Part shown: positions 16,505 to 24,993 of the stretch, piece after piece
Layout: the number at the start of each line of letters is the position of its first letter
How positions within the stretch are numbered: the first letter of the stretch is position 1
Assembly (NCBI RefSeq): GCF_963676485.1
Contig: NZ_OY781114.1
Coordinates: forward strand, 4,542,501 to 4,606,500
Source: an uncultured Cohaesibacter sp.
GTDB lineage: Bacteria; Pseudomonadota; Alphaproteobacteria; Rhizobiales; Cohaesibacteraceae
Direction: 5' to 3'
DNA length: 64,000 nt
The notes under the pieces: model-generated
The model's database searches: none
What the model was told of the DNA's origin: nothing
What the model saw: only the letters and a program-made list of their open reading frames with translations
Translations under genes and position numbers: made by a program

Positions 16505-18334
16505 TTATCTGCTTCTTGTGCCTTGTGGCCTTTCTTGCTGATCCGTCTGGTTTGCGAATTGATCAGCATTGTTTACGACCAAGGCAGCCTTTCGGCGGAA
16601 TTTGTCATAGTCCGATGGGTGCATATAGTCGCGGGCTGATCTCACAATGCCTGCAATCTGCTCATAGGCCTTGTTCCACCTGCTTTCGGCCGTTTGAGCC
16701 CGTTGCTCTGCCTTCTTGGCTTTATCTTTCACGGCTCTATTGATCGTCGCATTGACTGCCCGACCAACTCTGGAAGCAAGTCTTTTGTCTAGCTTCATCC
16801 TTACCTCAAGACCCTTGACCCTTTCGGGATTTGCTCCGTTGAGCGCAATAAAACCGTCATTGGGTTTGTCTGCATCAAAGTCAAACAAACCTTCCGCCGC
16901 GGTAAAAACTGCGGCCGACCCCACAATTGCGGCATTTTCAGCCTGCTTTGTCCGTTTTAGAATGTTGACCAAGGGCATGACCGCCCCCAGTGCAGTTTTC
17001 GGAGCAAGCCGGATTCGTGAGAGTAGTGTATCCGCTGTTTGTTTATCAGTATTTTCTGCTACCCGGAATTCGTTGCCTTCCCGACTATGATCGACCGTTC
17101 CGCATTCCTCAGACACCCATTCGATTGCCGCCAATTGCGCGTCCAGCTTATTCTTCAGAGGTCTGAAAGCTGCCCTAAGGGCCTTTGTAGCATCAATGGC
17201 CGCTTTTGGTGATGTCTTGATCGCAGCCAGAAGGGGCTTTGCTTTATCGGAATCGGCATCCTTGGCTACTTTAGATGGCTCTTCCGCGTTCGTCAGATCC
17301 GCAACAATAGTGCCTTCGGCGATCCCTTTCGTTGCGGTCAAACGCGCATCTGCCTCTTGTTTTGCTTCCTGCGCTTCGCACAGCATGTCATCTGATGCTA
17401 CGGAGGCATCTTCAATCAGTATTTCCGCTCTCACTTCGGCGTCATTCGCAATCTGCGTTGCCTCGTCCAGCTTCTGACTCGCCTTAAGGAAACGCTCTTC
17501 GGCATCGACTTCTTTCTGCCTTATTGCTTCAGCGCGTTTCGCGCGATGTTCGGCTGGCGAAACATGTTCCCTGTCTTCGGGAGCTGGGTTATCAAGCTCC
17601 TTGGCCTTGCGTCTTGCTTCAGCTCGACGCTCGCCACGGACAAGACCAATTGTTGAGAAGAACTCACCGGCCGCATTCTGTGCCCACTCATAGTTTCGAA
17701 TATATGGATTGGTACTAGGCTGTATCATGACCTGTTTGCCCCTACGTCCGGACTCTTTAATCGACTTGACCAACACCAACGCATGAAAATGCGGCACTTC
17801 CTCATCCATGTCCAATCTCAGATACCGCAATTGACCCGGAAAGTGGTCTTTGAAGAATTTTAGGCCATGCCGCTCAAAGGCGGCGACTTTCTTTCTGCTG
17901 AGCAGGAGCCTTTCTTTCACACCGTTCTTACTAGTACGATGAGCGACGTATGGATTTGGATCATTCTCCTCCGCAATAAAATATTCTGCATTTGCGGTCA
18001 GTAGAACTTCACGCAACGGCCCTCCTTTCGACGCGCGGAATGGATCGCACAAGCCCTCCTTTTGGCGACGCTTTTTGTCTGCCTTTCTATTTAATCGATC
18101 CAATGCTTCAAGTTCACGGTCCAAATTGAGCTTGGACATTACCCTGATTTCTTCACGCACCCCCTTGGCAAAATTTTCATTGCCAATTTCACGATACCAT
18201 TTTGTATGATTAGTGCGGTCTGGGTCGCAGTGATCAAGGTCACCGCCTGCTCGATTGGCATGCATCTGCATGCGACCAAGACAACCGGGTGTCAGTTCCT
18301 CACACCTCAGCACGATGGGATGGTCTTTGTCCAT
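16505..18334 (-). CDS. MobV/Pre-type relaxase
   Basis: A 609-residue mobilisation protein. Motif I is seen at residues 23-41 (M-Q-M-H-A-N-R, G-G-D-L-D-H, D-P-D-R-T). The metal-binding motif D-E-E-V-P-H-F-H, with His182 and His184, lies at 177-184; both match Pre/Mob relaxases that nick oriT. From about 240 the chain is highly charged and helical, probably coiled coil. ATG 18334 is preceded by GGAG. The upstream sequence carries perfect inverted repeats at 18468-18505, the expected place for its oriT. No coupling protein or type IV secretion genes are present, so the element could at most be mobilised by a helper. Confidence 0.75.
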   Translation of the reverse strand: MDKDHPIVLRCEELTPGCLGRMQMHANRAGGDLDHCDPDRTNHTKWYREIGNENFAKGVREEIRVMSKLNLDRELEALDRLNRKADKKRRQKEGLCDPFRASKGGPLREVLLTANAEYFIAEENDPNPYVAHRTSKNGVKERLLLSRKKVAAFERHGLKFFKDHFPGQLRYLRLDMDEEVPHFHALVLVKSIKESGRRGKQVMIQPSTNPYIRNYEWAQNAAGEFFSTIGLVRGERRAEARRKAKELDNPAPEDREHVSPAEHRAKRAEAIRQKEVDAEERFLKASQKLDEATQIANDAEVRAEILIEDASVASDDMLCEAQEAKQEADARLTATKGIAEGTIVADLTNAEEPSKVAKDADSDKAKPLLAAIKTSPKAAIDATKALRAAFRPLKNKLDAQLAAIEWVSEECGTVDHSREGNEFRVAENTDKQTADTLLSRIRLAPKTALGAVMPLVNILKRTKQAENAAIVGSAAVFTAAEGLFDFDADKPNDGFIALNGANPERVKGLEVRMKLDKRLASRVGRAVNATINRAVKDKAKKAEQRAQTAESRWNKAYEQIAGIVRSARDYMHPSDYDKFRRKAALVVNNADQFANQTDQQERPQGTRSR

Positions 18335-18423
18335 ATGTCATCTCTCCACGTTTTTTTCACATGGAGGGAGATGGGGTCATCGCAAAATCTCGCTTGACCA
18401 AAAATGCATAAGACGAAAATGAT

Positions 18424-18527
18424 GCTGTCTAGACAGCGCTTTATTTTTGTTCCTTTCTACTCACTAAGCAAGTGACAGGGCCCTGACGGTCTGACTGTCA
18501 CTTGCCGTTCGCGAGGGTGAGCCCTCG
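18424..18527. other. Candidate oriT: nested dyads upstream of the relaxase
   Basis: Three dyads sit 90-190 bases upstream of the relaxase start. GCTGTCTAGACAGC (18424-18437) is a perfect palindrome. GCAAGTGACAG (18468-18478) pairs perfectly with CTGTCACTTGC (18495-18505) over a 16-base spacer. CGAGGG-TGAG-CCCTCG (18512-18527) is a small hairpin. An inverted repeat next to a relaxase gene is the usual layout of an origin of transfer. The nick site cannot be placed from sequence alone. Confidence 0.5.
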
Positions 18528-18985
18528 ACCCCGACGCCGATGATATCGCCGCATGAAAAACGCTCCGCCTTCTCAAACTCTTCAGGGGCCATCAGCCGGA
18601 CCAGAGGGGGCTATCGCGCCCACCCTCTTGGAACTCCCTCTCGTCTCCGACGGGCCGGTCTGGCGACTGGTAGACGATCCTCTCTGCCAGACCAACTCCG
18701 GCCAAGGGAGCGATTGCCATGCCCACCTTGGATCCCCTTGGCGGCCTTCAGCCGGACGCGAGACAACCTCTTGGCGGCGGTTTTCTCGCGGCTCTTTCCC
18801 TTAAACTGCAAGCTCCCTGATCCCTTGCTGATCCCACCAATCAGCATGAATTCAGAAGCATCTGACAGATGGCAACCGGCTTGTGCGCAGCGGGTCTGGT
18901 GACGCCGCGCCCGATCCAGTTCCCCAGAAAGAGAAACCAGAAAAGGCAGGTGTCAAAATCCCTTCAACCAAGGTCGGAGATATTG
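18528..18985. other. GC-rich stretch without a supported gene
   Basis: Open frames on both strands here are GC-driven and show no family-like sequence. The stretch separates the oriT-like dyads from the rightward genes. Its right end carries the ribosome site of the PemK-like gene. It may hold the promoter for the rightward genes. Confidence 0.4.
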
Positions 18986-19552
18986 ATGACCAGCGAAAAT
19001 ATTCCATCCACGACGCACACCAGCAACTGGCAAGACTCTGTCAGCTGTGGCGACATTGTTGCCTTTGAGATGCCTTCAGATCATCGCGACAAGGATCGAC
19101 AATCACCCAATGAGGCATTGCCATGGCTCATCGTTGACGAGGCAATCTATATCGGCACCCGTTATCTGACCCTCGCACGGGGGTATGCCATCGGGACAAC
19201 TTTTAACCACGGAGCCCAAATCCGCGTCGAACATTCTGCCGCCTTTGGTGCTGCAGGTCTCTCACAGCCGATAGTCTACAATCTGCGTGGCCTTGTGATC
19301 GTCTCTGTCAACCATGAAGGCTTTGCACCCAACAAGGATGGAACACCAGTCCTTGGTCGGTTGGTTGGTGACGAGCTCGATCAGTTTGAACGCCTTAGAG
19401 CTCGTATCCATGCCATCAACGTTGAGTGTGCAGAAGGAGGAGCCGATCTGCTCAAACTGCAAGCCCTGCTTGCCAAGAGATCTGGTCGCAAAATGTCAGG
19501 GATGATCATCCCTGCCCCGATTGCCATCCCAACACCCGATCCCCAGCAGTAG
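18986..19552 (+). CDS. PemK/MazF-like protein of a mobile element
   Basis: A 188-residue soluble protein from ATG 18986, with GGAG in front; an in-frame extension to 18869 lacks a ribosome site. It opens its domain with C-G-D-I-V-A-F-E-M-P near residue 20 and L-P-W-L-I-V-D-E-A near 45. This resembles the G-D-I-V then P-A-L-V-V pattern of PemK/MazF-fold proteins. It later has V-L-G-R-L-V-G-D-E-L and a helical R-L-R-A-R-I-H-A segment, as I recall from rhizobial growth-inhibitor-like proteins. Toxin activity is not established. No clear antitoxin gene precedes it; the acidic 134-aa protein downstream is the only close candidate. Confidence 0.5.
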   Translation: MTSENIPSTTHTSNWQDSVSCGDIVAFEMPSDHRDKDRQSPNEALPWLIVDEAIYIGTRYLTLARGYAIGTTFNHGAQIRVEHSAAFGAAGLSQPIVYNLRGLVIVSVNHEGFAPNKDGTPVLGRLVGDELDQFERLRARIHAINVECAEGGADLLKLQALLAKRSGRKMSGMIIPAPIAIPTPDPQQ

Positions 19553-19636
19553 TCACAGAGTGCTTTGAGATTTGTCCGACCAGCCCCGGTGTCGGCCGGA
19601 CAAATCATGCCCCCTATCAGTACGAAAGGAAGATAC

Positions 19637-20041
19637 ATGCCCCTTATTCCCGAAACCTATCGCCACAATATTTCACTGCTTGTCGATCAGCGCTCGACCG
19701 ATGCCAGCCGCATCCTCGATATTGGAGCCGATGCAATCTGCGCAGCTCGAAGGGCGTTATCCTCTTTGCCCGATATTGCCGTCGGCGATATTCTCGATGA
19801 CATCAGGCCATTACATGCCCTGATCGATGCTGTCAGCAATCGCGGTATCCTTGATCCGCAATTTGACGAGCTCGTCGACGATTTGCTTGAAGCACTACCT
19901 ATCCTCGACGAGGCCGATCCTTTGGCTTCATCCTACGCCAGTGCCCGCGCCGATCTGCAAGAGGCACAGTATTTTGCCAATCGATTTCTGGATATCATTC
20001 ACGCTGAGAAGCGACGGGCACAATCGTTCAGAGAGATGTAA
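19637..20041 (+). CDS. Small acidic hypothetical protein
   Basis: A 134-residue protein from ATG 19637 behind AAAGGAAG. It is soluble, mostly helical and acidic in the middle (L-V-D-D-L-L-E-A-L-P-I-L-D-E-A-D), without cysteines forming a motif or membrane segments. I do not recognise its family. It follows the PemK-like gene in the same direction after 84 bases, so the two could be co-transcribed. Confidence 0.55.
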   Translation: MPLIPETYRHNISLLVDQRSTDASRILDIGADAICAARRALSSLPDIAVGDILDDIRPLHALIDAVSNRGILDPQFDELVDDLLEALPILDEADPLASSYASARADLQEAQYFANRFLDIIHAEKRRAQSFREM

Positions 20042-20064
20042 ATCAAGTAAAACGCACCGAACAA

Positions 20065-20092
20065 CCTCGCCATCCATGACGCGATGGCGAGG
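20065..20092 (+). terminator. Perfect 10-bp hairpin after the small acidic gene
   Basis: CCTCGCCATC pairs perfectly with GATGGCGAGG over an eight-base loop, 24 bases after the stop. No T run follows, so termination may be partial. Confidence 0.45.
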
Positions 20093-20525
20093 CCAATGAG
20101 ACAGCGTCGGCGGAAAAGCTGATAGATGCGAAAAAACGGCAGAAACCGAGAATAAAACCTCATGAAATCAGTTAGATAACTTTATTGTCAATTTCATTTG
20201 GGTTTGTGAAATTTTTGCCCTATGCAAAACCGCACATATTGCGCCTACCGCCAACGGCTTCAGCAACGCAAATACTGCACATCGGGACTGACAGGATTTC
20301 TGAACACCTCGATTATATCAGGAAAACGAGGTGATCAAACAGCTTTTCCGCACAGATCGCGGTCTTGAGAGCGCTTTTCTCGCGAAATTGACGCATTCTG
20401 GTTTGGGTCCAGCTCTCAGCTTTTCTACTTCCCTTTCAGTTCACGCAAACGCAAAGAGCCGTCGGTTGGCATTCAACCGGGCGGTGAAACGATGGAATTC
20501 GCCGAGAAAGCAGACAGGAGCCGTC
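20093..20525. other. AT-rich promoter region of the integrase unit
   Basis: No gene is supported. The stretch is AT-rich and contains an AATTTCA/TGAAATT inverted repeat (20190-20213) with a ten-base centre, then the leader of the small integrase companion. It is a plausible site for integrase-arm or repressor binding. Confidence 0.35.
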
Positions 20526-20711
20526 ATGAAAACCGCAGCGACATTTAAGCAGGCAGACATAAAGCGAGCCATCCGCGGCGCGCAATCAGCTGGTGTCGCC
20601 ATAGCGGCAATCTCTATCACCGTCTTCGGCGAGATCACCCTGCAGATCAAAGACCCAGATCAACCGGGACTGAGAGACGCAAACGACTGGGACAACATAC
20701 TGGAAAAATGA
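20526..20711 (+). CDS. Small protein coupled to the integrase
   Basis: A 61-residue protein from ATG 20526 behind AGGAG. It begins M-K-T-A-A-T-F-K-Q-A-D-I-K-R-A-I-R-G and ends in an acidic, Trp-containing tail, N-D-W-D-N-I-L-E-K. Short proteins of this pattern (a helix with F-K-Q-x-D-x-x-R-A, a strand pair, then an acidic tail) commonly precede tyrosine integrases in alphaproteobacterial prophages and islands. The stop overlaps the integrase start by four bases (ATGA), so translation is coupled. Its function is unknown; an excisionase-like or integrase-assisting role is a guess. Confidence 0.65.
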   Translation: MKTAATFKQADIKRAIRGAQSAGVAIAAISITVFGEITLQIKDPDQPGLRDANDWDNILEK

Positions 20712-21727
20712 AACGTAACCCTTATCCCGGCGTCACCAGGGTCACGGACCGCCACGGCAAGATCCGATGGCGTTTCAGACTCAAGGGATGCAGCTCCTGC
20801 TATATCCGAGGAACATATGGTTCGAAAGAATTCGAGGCCTCCTATCAAGCAGCCACGCTCAACAAGCCATTCGAGATCCCCAAAGCCACAGTCAAGTCTG
20901 GCACCTTTGATTGGCTCATCACTCAATATATGAGAACCAAAACCTTCCATGACCTTGCGCCAATTACAAAACGCAATCTCAGTGGTGAGATGGAGCGTTT
21001 TCGCCAGGAACACGGACACCGCAGCGTAGCGGGTCTCAAGAAAAAGCATGTTGAGGCACTGATGGAGGCGAAGCGTGAGACTCCTGCTGCGGCCAACAAG
21101 CTCAAAAAGCTCATCGGGCGCCTATGCCGCTATGCCATCAATGATTTTGGCTATGTGATGACGGATCCCACCCAGGGCGTCAAACCTTATAAGATGAATG
21201 CAGATGGCTACCATACATGGACAGATGCCGAAATCGCTCAATTCCTGGCCCACCACGGTGAGGGCTCTTTGCCAGCAATCGTCTTGCATCTTATTCTTTA
21301 CACTGGTGCTGCCCGACAGGACGTCAACCGGATGGGCTGGCACAGCATTTACGAAAACAGGATCCGCTATAGTCGGGGAAAAACAGGCGGATTGGTGGAC
21401 CTTCCACTTCATGCCAAACTCGAAGAGTTTCTAGTCAACATTCCAAGCCATCAGAAAACCTTCATCACCCAAACCAAATCTGCTGATGAAAGTTATACGA
21501 CTGAATCGTTCGGCAATTGGTTTGGGAAACAATGCAAGGAAGCCGGCGTTCCTGGAACAGCTCATGGATTGCGCAAAGCCGGTGCAACAAAGCTGGCAGA
21601 GGCCGGAGGCACCGAGTTTGAGGTTATGACGTTCCTCGGGCACAGAAGCCCTGAGGAAGCCCGCAAATATGTAAGGGCAGCGAACAGGAAATTGATGGCC
21701 GACAATGCAATGGCAAAGCTGAAATGA
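20708..21727 (+). CDS. int: Tyrosine site-specific integrase
   Basis: A 339-residue recombinase. An N-terminal arm-binding part (1-60) and a core-binding helical part (62-160) precede the catalytic domain. Catalytic residues are visible: Arg203 in Y-T-G-A-A-R-Q-D, His286 and Arg289 in H-G-L-R-K, His312 in L-G-H-R-S, and nucleophile Tyr321 in A-R-K-Y-V-R. All are intact, so the enzyme may be active. It ends 73 bases from the 3' end of tRNA-Glu, which is the probable attachment site. Confidence 0.9.
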   Translation: MKRNPYPGVTRVTDRHGKIRWRFRLKGCSSCYIRGTYGSKEFEASYQAATLNKPFEIPKATVKSGTFDWLITQYMRTKTFHDLAPITKRNLSGEMERFRQEHGHRSVAGLKKKHVEALMEAKRETPAAANKLKKLIGRLCRYAINDFGYVMTDPTQGVKPYKMNADGYHTWTDAEIAQFLAHHGEGSLPAIVLHLILYTGAARQDVNRMGWHSIYENRIRYSRGKTGGLVDLPLHAKLEEFLVNIPSHQKTFITQTKSADESYTTESFGNWFGKQCKEAGVPGTAHGLRKAGATKLAEAGGTEFEVMTFLGHRSPEEARKYVRAANRKLMADNAMAKLK

Positions 21728-21751
21728 TGTCCAACCTAGGCACCCTGGTTG

Positions 21752-21795
21752 GACAAAAGCCCTCGCAACAGCCTGAGCTGCAAGGGCTTTTTGTC
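21752..21795. terminator. Two-way terminator between int and tRNA-Glu
   Basis: GACAAAAGCCCT and AGGGCTTTTTGTC form the outer stem, with an inner CAGC/GCTG stem. A T run ends the + strand stem and, read from the other side, an equivalent run follows for the leftward tRNA transcript. An overlapping GTCCAACC/GGTTGGAC dyad (21729-21754) precedes it. Confidence 0.75.
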
Positions 21796-21800
21796 GAAAG

Positions 21801-21875
21801 TGGTACGCCCTACGGGACTCGAACCCGTGTTACCGCCGTGAAAGGGCGGCGTCCTAACCGCTAGACGAAGGGCGC
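21801..21875 (-). tRNA. tRNA-Glu (UUC)
   Basis: The minus strand folds as a complete 75-base tRNA. The acceptor GCGCCCT pairs with AGGGCGT, the anticodon stem CCGCC/GGCGG carries loop CTTTCAC with anticodon TTC, the T-arm is ACGGGTTCGAGTCCCGT, and CCA is encoded. Its 3' end faces the integrase, so the tRNA gene is the likely attachment target and has been restored by the element's own end. Confidence 0.93.
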
Positions 21876-22021
21876 TCATCAATCGGTGAGGCGGTTTATA
21901 AAAAGCTTTGTGTTAAAGCGCAAGCCTGAAAACTCGCTTTTTGATCTTTTTTTCATTTCTATGACAGTTTGTCCAAAGGCTTTTTATTTCTTCTTGCCCT
22001 ATGAGGGGCATAAGGCGTATT

Positions 22022-22040
22022 TAGTTGCTTAATCGAACTA
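22022..22040. promoter_or_regulatory. Candidate operator of the MarR-GNAT gene
   Basis: TAGTT and AACTA form an inverted repeat across nine bases in an AT-rich region, about 32 bases before the ATG of the MarR-type gene. MarR proteins often bind dyads overlapping their own promoter. The arms are short. Confidence 0.3.
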
Positions 22041-22071
22041 TTAAATGCAGATAACACAACGGTGAACCACA

Positions 22072-23022
22072 ATGTATGTCAGGGACAATCTCGTAAATGA
22101 TATCCGAACATCCTCGAGGCAACTCGTGCGTCAATGGGGTGTTTTGGCCAAACATGTAGCGGGAACTGACTACTCTCTTAGCGCTGTGCATGCCGTGCTT
22201 GAAATCGGACTTAAAGACGGGATCAAATCAAAAGATCTGGCCCATGCCCTTATTCTTGAAAAGTCAACCATCAGCCGCCTTGTCAAAAGTCTGGTTGAAC
22301 AGGGACTGGTCACCAAGCTGAATGATGAAGCCGATCGCCGACAACAGGGCCTTTCCTTAAGCGAGAAAGGCAAGGCTCTCTTTGATGCCATCAATCTTTA
22401 TTCCAATGAACAGGTGCGCGACGCGCTCGGGTCAATCGACAGGCAAAATATTTCCAAGATTGTTGAAGGGCTGAAGCTTTATGCAACTGCTCTGGGGCAT
22501 GCAGCGTCACCGCAAGCGCATGGTCAAGAAAGCGTCGCAATCAAGACCGGATATAGCGCTGGCCTCATAGGTCAGATCTCTTCACTCCATTCGCAATTCT
22601 ATTTTAATTTGGTCGGCTTTGGCGCTGTTTTCGAAGCAATTGTAGCAAGCGGCTTGAGTGACTTTGTCCAGCGGTTGGAAAAACCGTGCAATGAAGTCTG
22701 GTATGTCGAGGAGAATGGCCAGTTTCTCGCCAGCCTTGCGCTGGATGGAGAAGACTTGGGCGATGGCATCGCACATTTGCGCTGGTTCATTGTCGACGAG
22801 AGCCTGCGTGGCAAGGGCGTTGGCCGACAGCTTTTCAGCCGCGCGGTGGCCTTTGCTGACAAGGCCGGTTTTAGAGAAACCCACCTCTCAACATTCAAAG
22901 GCCTTGATGCTGCGCGGCATATTTATGAGTCACACGGCTTCACGCTTGTTGAAGAAAAACCGGACACCAACTGGGGCAAAGAAGTCATCGAGCAACAATT
23001 TGTGCGTAAGCGCCCCGAATAA
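22072..23022 (+). CDS. MarR-type regulator fused to GNAT acetyltransferase
   Basis: A 316-residue two-domain protein. Residues 1-145 form a MarR winged helix, with the recognition region K-S-T-I-S-R-L-V-K-S-L-V and wing D-R-R-Q-Q-G-L-S-L. Residues about 165-312 form a GNAT N-acetyltransferase with acetyl-CoA loop motif R-G-K-G-V-G-R-Q-L-F and a C-terminal A-R-H-I-Y-E-S-H-G-F. This fusion is widespread; the acetylated substrate is generally unknown. It lies beyond the tRNA, outside the integrated element, and converges on recJ. Confidence 0.85.
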   Translation: MYVRDNLVNDIRTSSRQLVRQWGVLAKHVAGTDYSLSAVHAVLEIGLKDGIKSKDLAHALILEKSTISRLVKSLVEQGLVTKLNDEADRRQQGLSLSEKGKALFDAINLYSNEQVRDALGSIDRQNISKIVEGLKLYATALGHAASPQAHGQESVAIKTGYSAGLIGQISSLHSQFYFNLVGFGAVFEAIVASGLSDFVQRLEKPCNEVWYVEENGQFLASLALDGEDLGDGIAHLRWFIVDESLRGKGVGRQLFSRAVAFADKAGFRETHLSTFKGLDAARHIYESHGFTLVEEKPDTNWGKEVIEQQFVRKRPE

Positions 23023-23031
23023 TTCTTTGCT

Positions 23032-23057
23032 AAAAGCCTCAGCTTTATGAGCCTTTT
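23032..23057 (+). terminator. Hairpin with T run after the MarR-GNAT gene
   Basis: AAAAG-C-CTCA and TGAG-C-CTTTT pair with a single C-C mismatch around a six-base loop, followed by ATTT. It overlaps the last codons of the convergent recJ. Confidence 0.4.
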
Positions 23058-24871
23058 ATTTCTGCGGCATCGATGATGCGCAGCTGAACGGACGGGCGCC
23101 CCTGCCAATAGTCAAGGGATAGACTGCCTGCAACATGAAGACTGCTGCCTCTATTCTCCAATAAAAGCTTACCGATTGGTTCCTCTGCAGCTCTGAAGCA
23201 GATTGCCTTGAGCTTGCCACCAGAACTATTGGAGAGAGTGCACCGCACATGTCCCCCCTGCCCGACAACATCGGCAAAGGCAATTTTATGAGACGGAAAC
23301 ACAAAGATCGGTTCTGGGTTGCCTGCGCCATAAGGCCCCGCCTTCTCAAGTGTCCTGACCAATTCTTCTGTAGCGCCGGTTGCCGTCAGGGCCGCATCAA
23401 TCTTGAGCTCATCATTGGCGCGGGCCTGTTCCACCTGAGCGCTCAGGCGTTCATGGAGAAAATGGCGGAACGCATCTATCTTATCGGTTTCGATTGTCAG
23501 CCCTGCCGCCATAGCATGTCCACCACCCTTGACGAGCAATCCCTCCTTATGGGCAGCTCTTACGGCTGCTCCCAGATCCGATCCTGCGATGGATCGGCCA
23601 GAGCCGGTGCCCGTCTTGTCAGTGCCAATGGCAATGGCAAAGGTTGGCCGTCTGAAGCGTTCCTTGAGGCGTGAGGCGAGCAGCCCCACAATACCGGCGT
23701 GCCAATCAGAGCTAGAGGTAACCAGTCCGGCGCCTTCGGGATTTTCCAGAAGCTGTCTCTCGGCCTGCGTAATGGCGTCTTCAAGCATGATCTGCTCAAG
23801 TGCCTGACGCTCCTTGTTCAGCCGTTCCAATTCAGAAGCGATATGTTCGGCCTGGGACTGATCGTTGGACGTGAGCAGCTTTGCTCCAAGCGCAGCATCT
23901 CCGATGCGACCACCTGCGTTAATGCGCGGGCCGAGCATGAAGCCCAGATGATAGGGGCTGACGGGCCCTGAAACGCGGGACACCGCTAGCAACGCATTCA
24001 GACCGAGATTGCGATTGGCTCGAATGACCATAAGCCCCTTGACGACGAAGGCTCTGTTCAAACCGATCAGGGGCACGACATCACATACGGTCCCGAGCGC
24101 AACCAGATCCAGCCAGCCAAGAAGATCAGGTGCGGTACAGGCTGCTTTGTAAAATCCACTCTGGCGCAACGCTCTGTTGACGGCCACAAGGGTCATGAAT
24201 GTAACGCCAACCGCAGCCAGATGGCCCAACTGGCTCAGATCATCCTGCCTATTCGGATTGACCAAAGCCACGCAAACAGGAAGCTCCTCACCAACCTGAT
24301 GGTGGTCTATAACAACGACATCCGTCTTACGCTCATGCGCTCGTTGTAGTGCGTCAAACGAAGTGGAGCCACAGTCCAGCGTCAGGATCAGGGTGTGCCC
24401 CTGCTCTATCAACTGATCCATTGCATCCGGGTTCGGGCCGTAGCCTTCGAAAATACGATCGGGAATATATATGGTGGCTTCGCAGCCACAATGGCGCAGG
24501 AAAAGGGCCATCAGCGCGCTGGAGGTCGCTCCATCGACGTCATAATCGCCAAAGATCGCGATCTTTTCCCTGTTTTGAATGGCACGGACTATCCTGTCTG
24601 CCGCTTTGTCCATATCCGTCATGGACGAAGGGTCCGGCATCAGGTGCTTTATACTGGGGTCAAGATAGTGCGTCGCGCTTTCGATTTCCTGTCCACGCGC
24701 GACCATAACGCGCGCCACGATGTCTGGAATATCCTCAGCTTGTGCGATGGCGCTGGCGAGCTCGACGCCTCTCAAATCCAAGCTTTCTACCCACCGACGT
24801 TCTTTTGCGGATTTATCAACGCCCAAATAGCTCTTGTTGGTTTGAAAGTCGGATAGCATTTGCTGGATCAA
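23045..24871 (-). CDS. recJ: Single-stranded-DNA exonuclease RecJ
   Basis: A 608-residue DHH-family 5'-3' exonuclease used in recombination and repair. Motif I I-F-G-D-Y-D-V-D-G-A lies near residue 95, the D-H-H motif of V-V-V-I-D-H-H near 190, and the DHHA1 part with K-G-G-G-H-A-M-A-A-G near 450, followed by an OB-fold-like end. All metal ligands appear intact. The start is either TTG 24871 or ATG 24859 four codons later; neither has a strong ribosome site. A terminator separates it from glpX, so it probably has its own promoter. Confidence 0.9.
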   Translation of the reverse strand: MIQQMLSDFQTNKSYLGVDKSAKERRWVESLDLRGVELASAIAQAEDIPDIVARVMVARGQEIESATHYLDPSIKHLMPDPSSMTDMDKAADRIVRAIQNREKIAIFGDYDVDGATSSALMALFLRHCGCEATIYIPDRIFEGYGPNPDAMDQLIEQGHTLILTLDCGSTSFDALQRAHERKTDVVVIDHHQVGEELPVCVALVNPNRQDDLSQLGHLAAVGVTFMTLVAVNRALRQSGFYKAACTAPDLLGWLDLVALGTVCDVVPLIGLNRAFVVKGLMVIRANRNLGLNALLAVSRVSGPVSPYHLGFMLGPRINAGGRIGDAALGAKLLTSNDQSQAEHIASELERLNKERQALEQIMLEDAITQAERQLLENPEGAGLVTSSSDWHAGIVGLLASRLKERFRRPTFAIAIGTDKTGTGSGRSIAGSDLGAAVRAAHKEGLLVKGGGHAMAAGLTIETDKIDAFRHFLHERLSAQVEQARANDELKIDAALTATGATEELVRTLEKAGPYGAGNPEPIFVFPSHKIAFADVVGQGGHVRCTLSNSSGGKLKAICFRAAEEPIGKLLLENRGSSLHVAGSLSLDYWQGRPSVQLRIIDAAEIKGS

Positions 24872-24936
24872 GTCTCTTGGTTGCGGGAATCAGTTTTCGA
24901 CAGTCAATTTAGCATGTTCCCCTATAGGGACCACGA

Positions 24937-24965
24937 AAAAGGCGGGGTTTCATACCCCGCCTTTT
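24937..24965 (-). terminator. Terminator downstream of glpX
   Basis: AAAAGGCGGGG pairs perfectly with CCCCGCCTTTT around TTTCATA. On the minus strand it is followed by TTTTTCG, a standard intrinsic terminator 29 bases after the glpX stop. Confidence 0.85.
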
Positions 24966-24993
24966 CAAATCCGAATTTCCAGATCTCTTTGGA

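Larger units (their letters stand above)
15595..21875. mobile_element. Integrated element at tRNA-Glu, limits approximate
   Basis: The right border is set by a tyrosine integrase ending 73 bases from the 3' end of tRNA-Glu, the usual arrangement for tRNA-targeting islands. Inside are a MobV-type relaxase with a candidate oriT, a PemK-like gene, small hypothetical genes and defence-gene remnants. The left border is taken as the start of foreign sequence near 15.4-15.6 kb. A second copy of the tRNA 3' end, which would be the distal attachment site, was looked for in the left part of the window and not found. The element may thus be eroded at that side. Confidence 0.6.

Noticed and set aside
18540-18902. 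Rightward frames of 80-120 residues and a leftward 78-aa frame in the GC-rich stretch
   Set aside because: They are rich in Arg, Pro and Ser with no ribosome site or recognisable motif, and all overlap each other.
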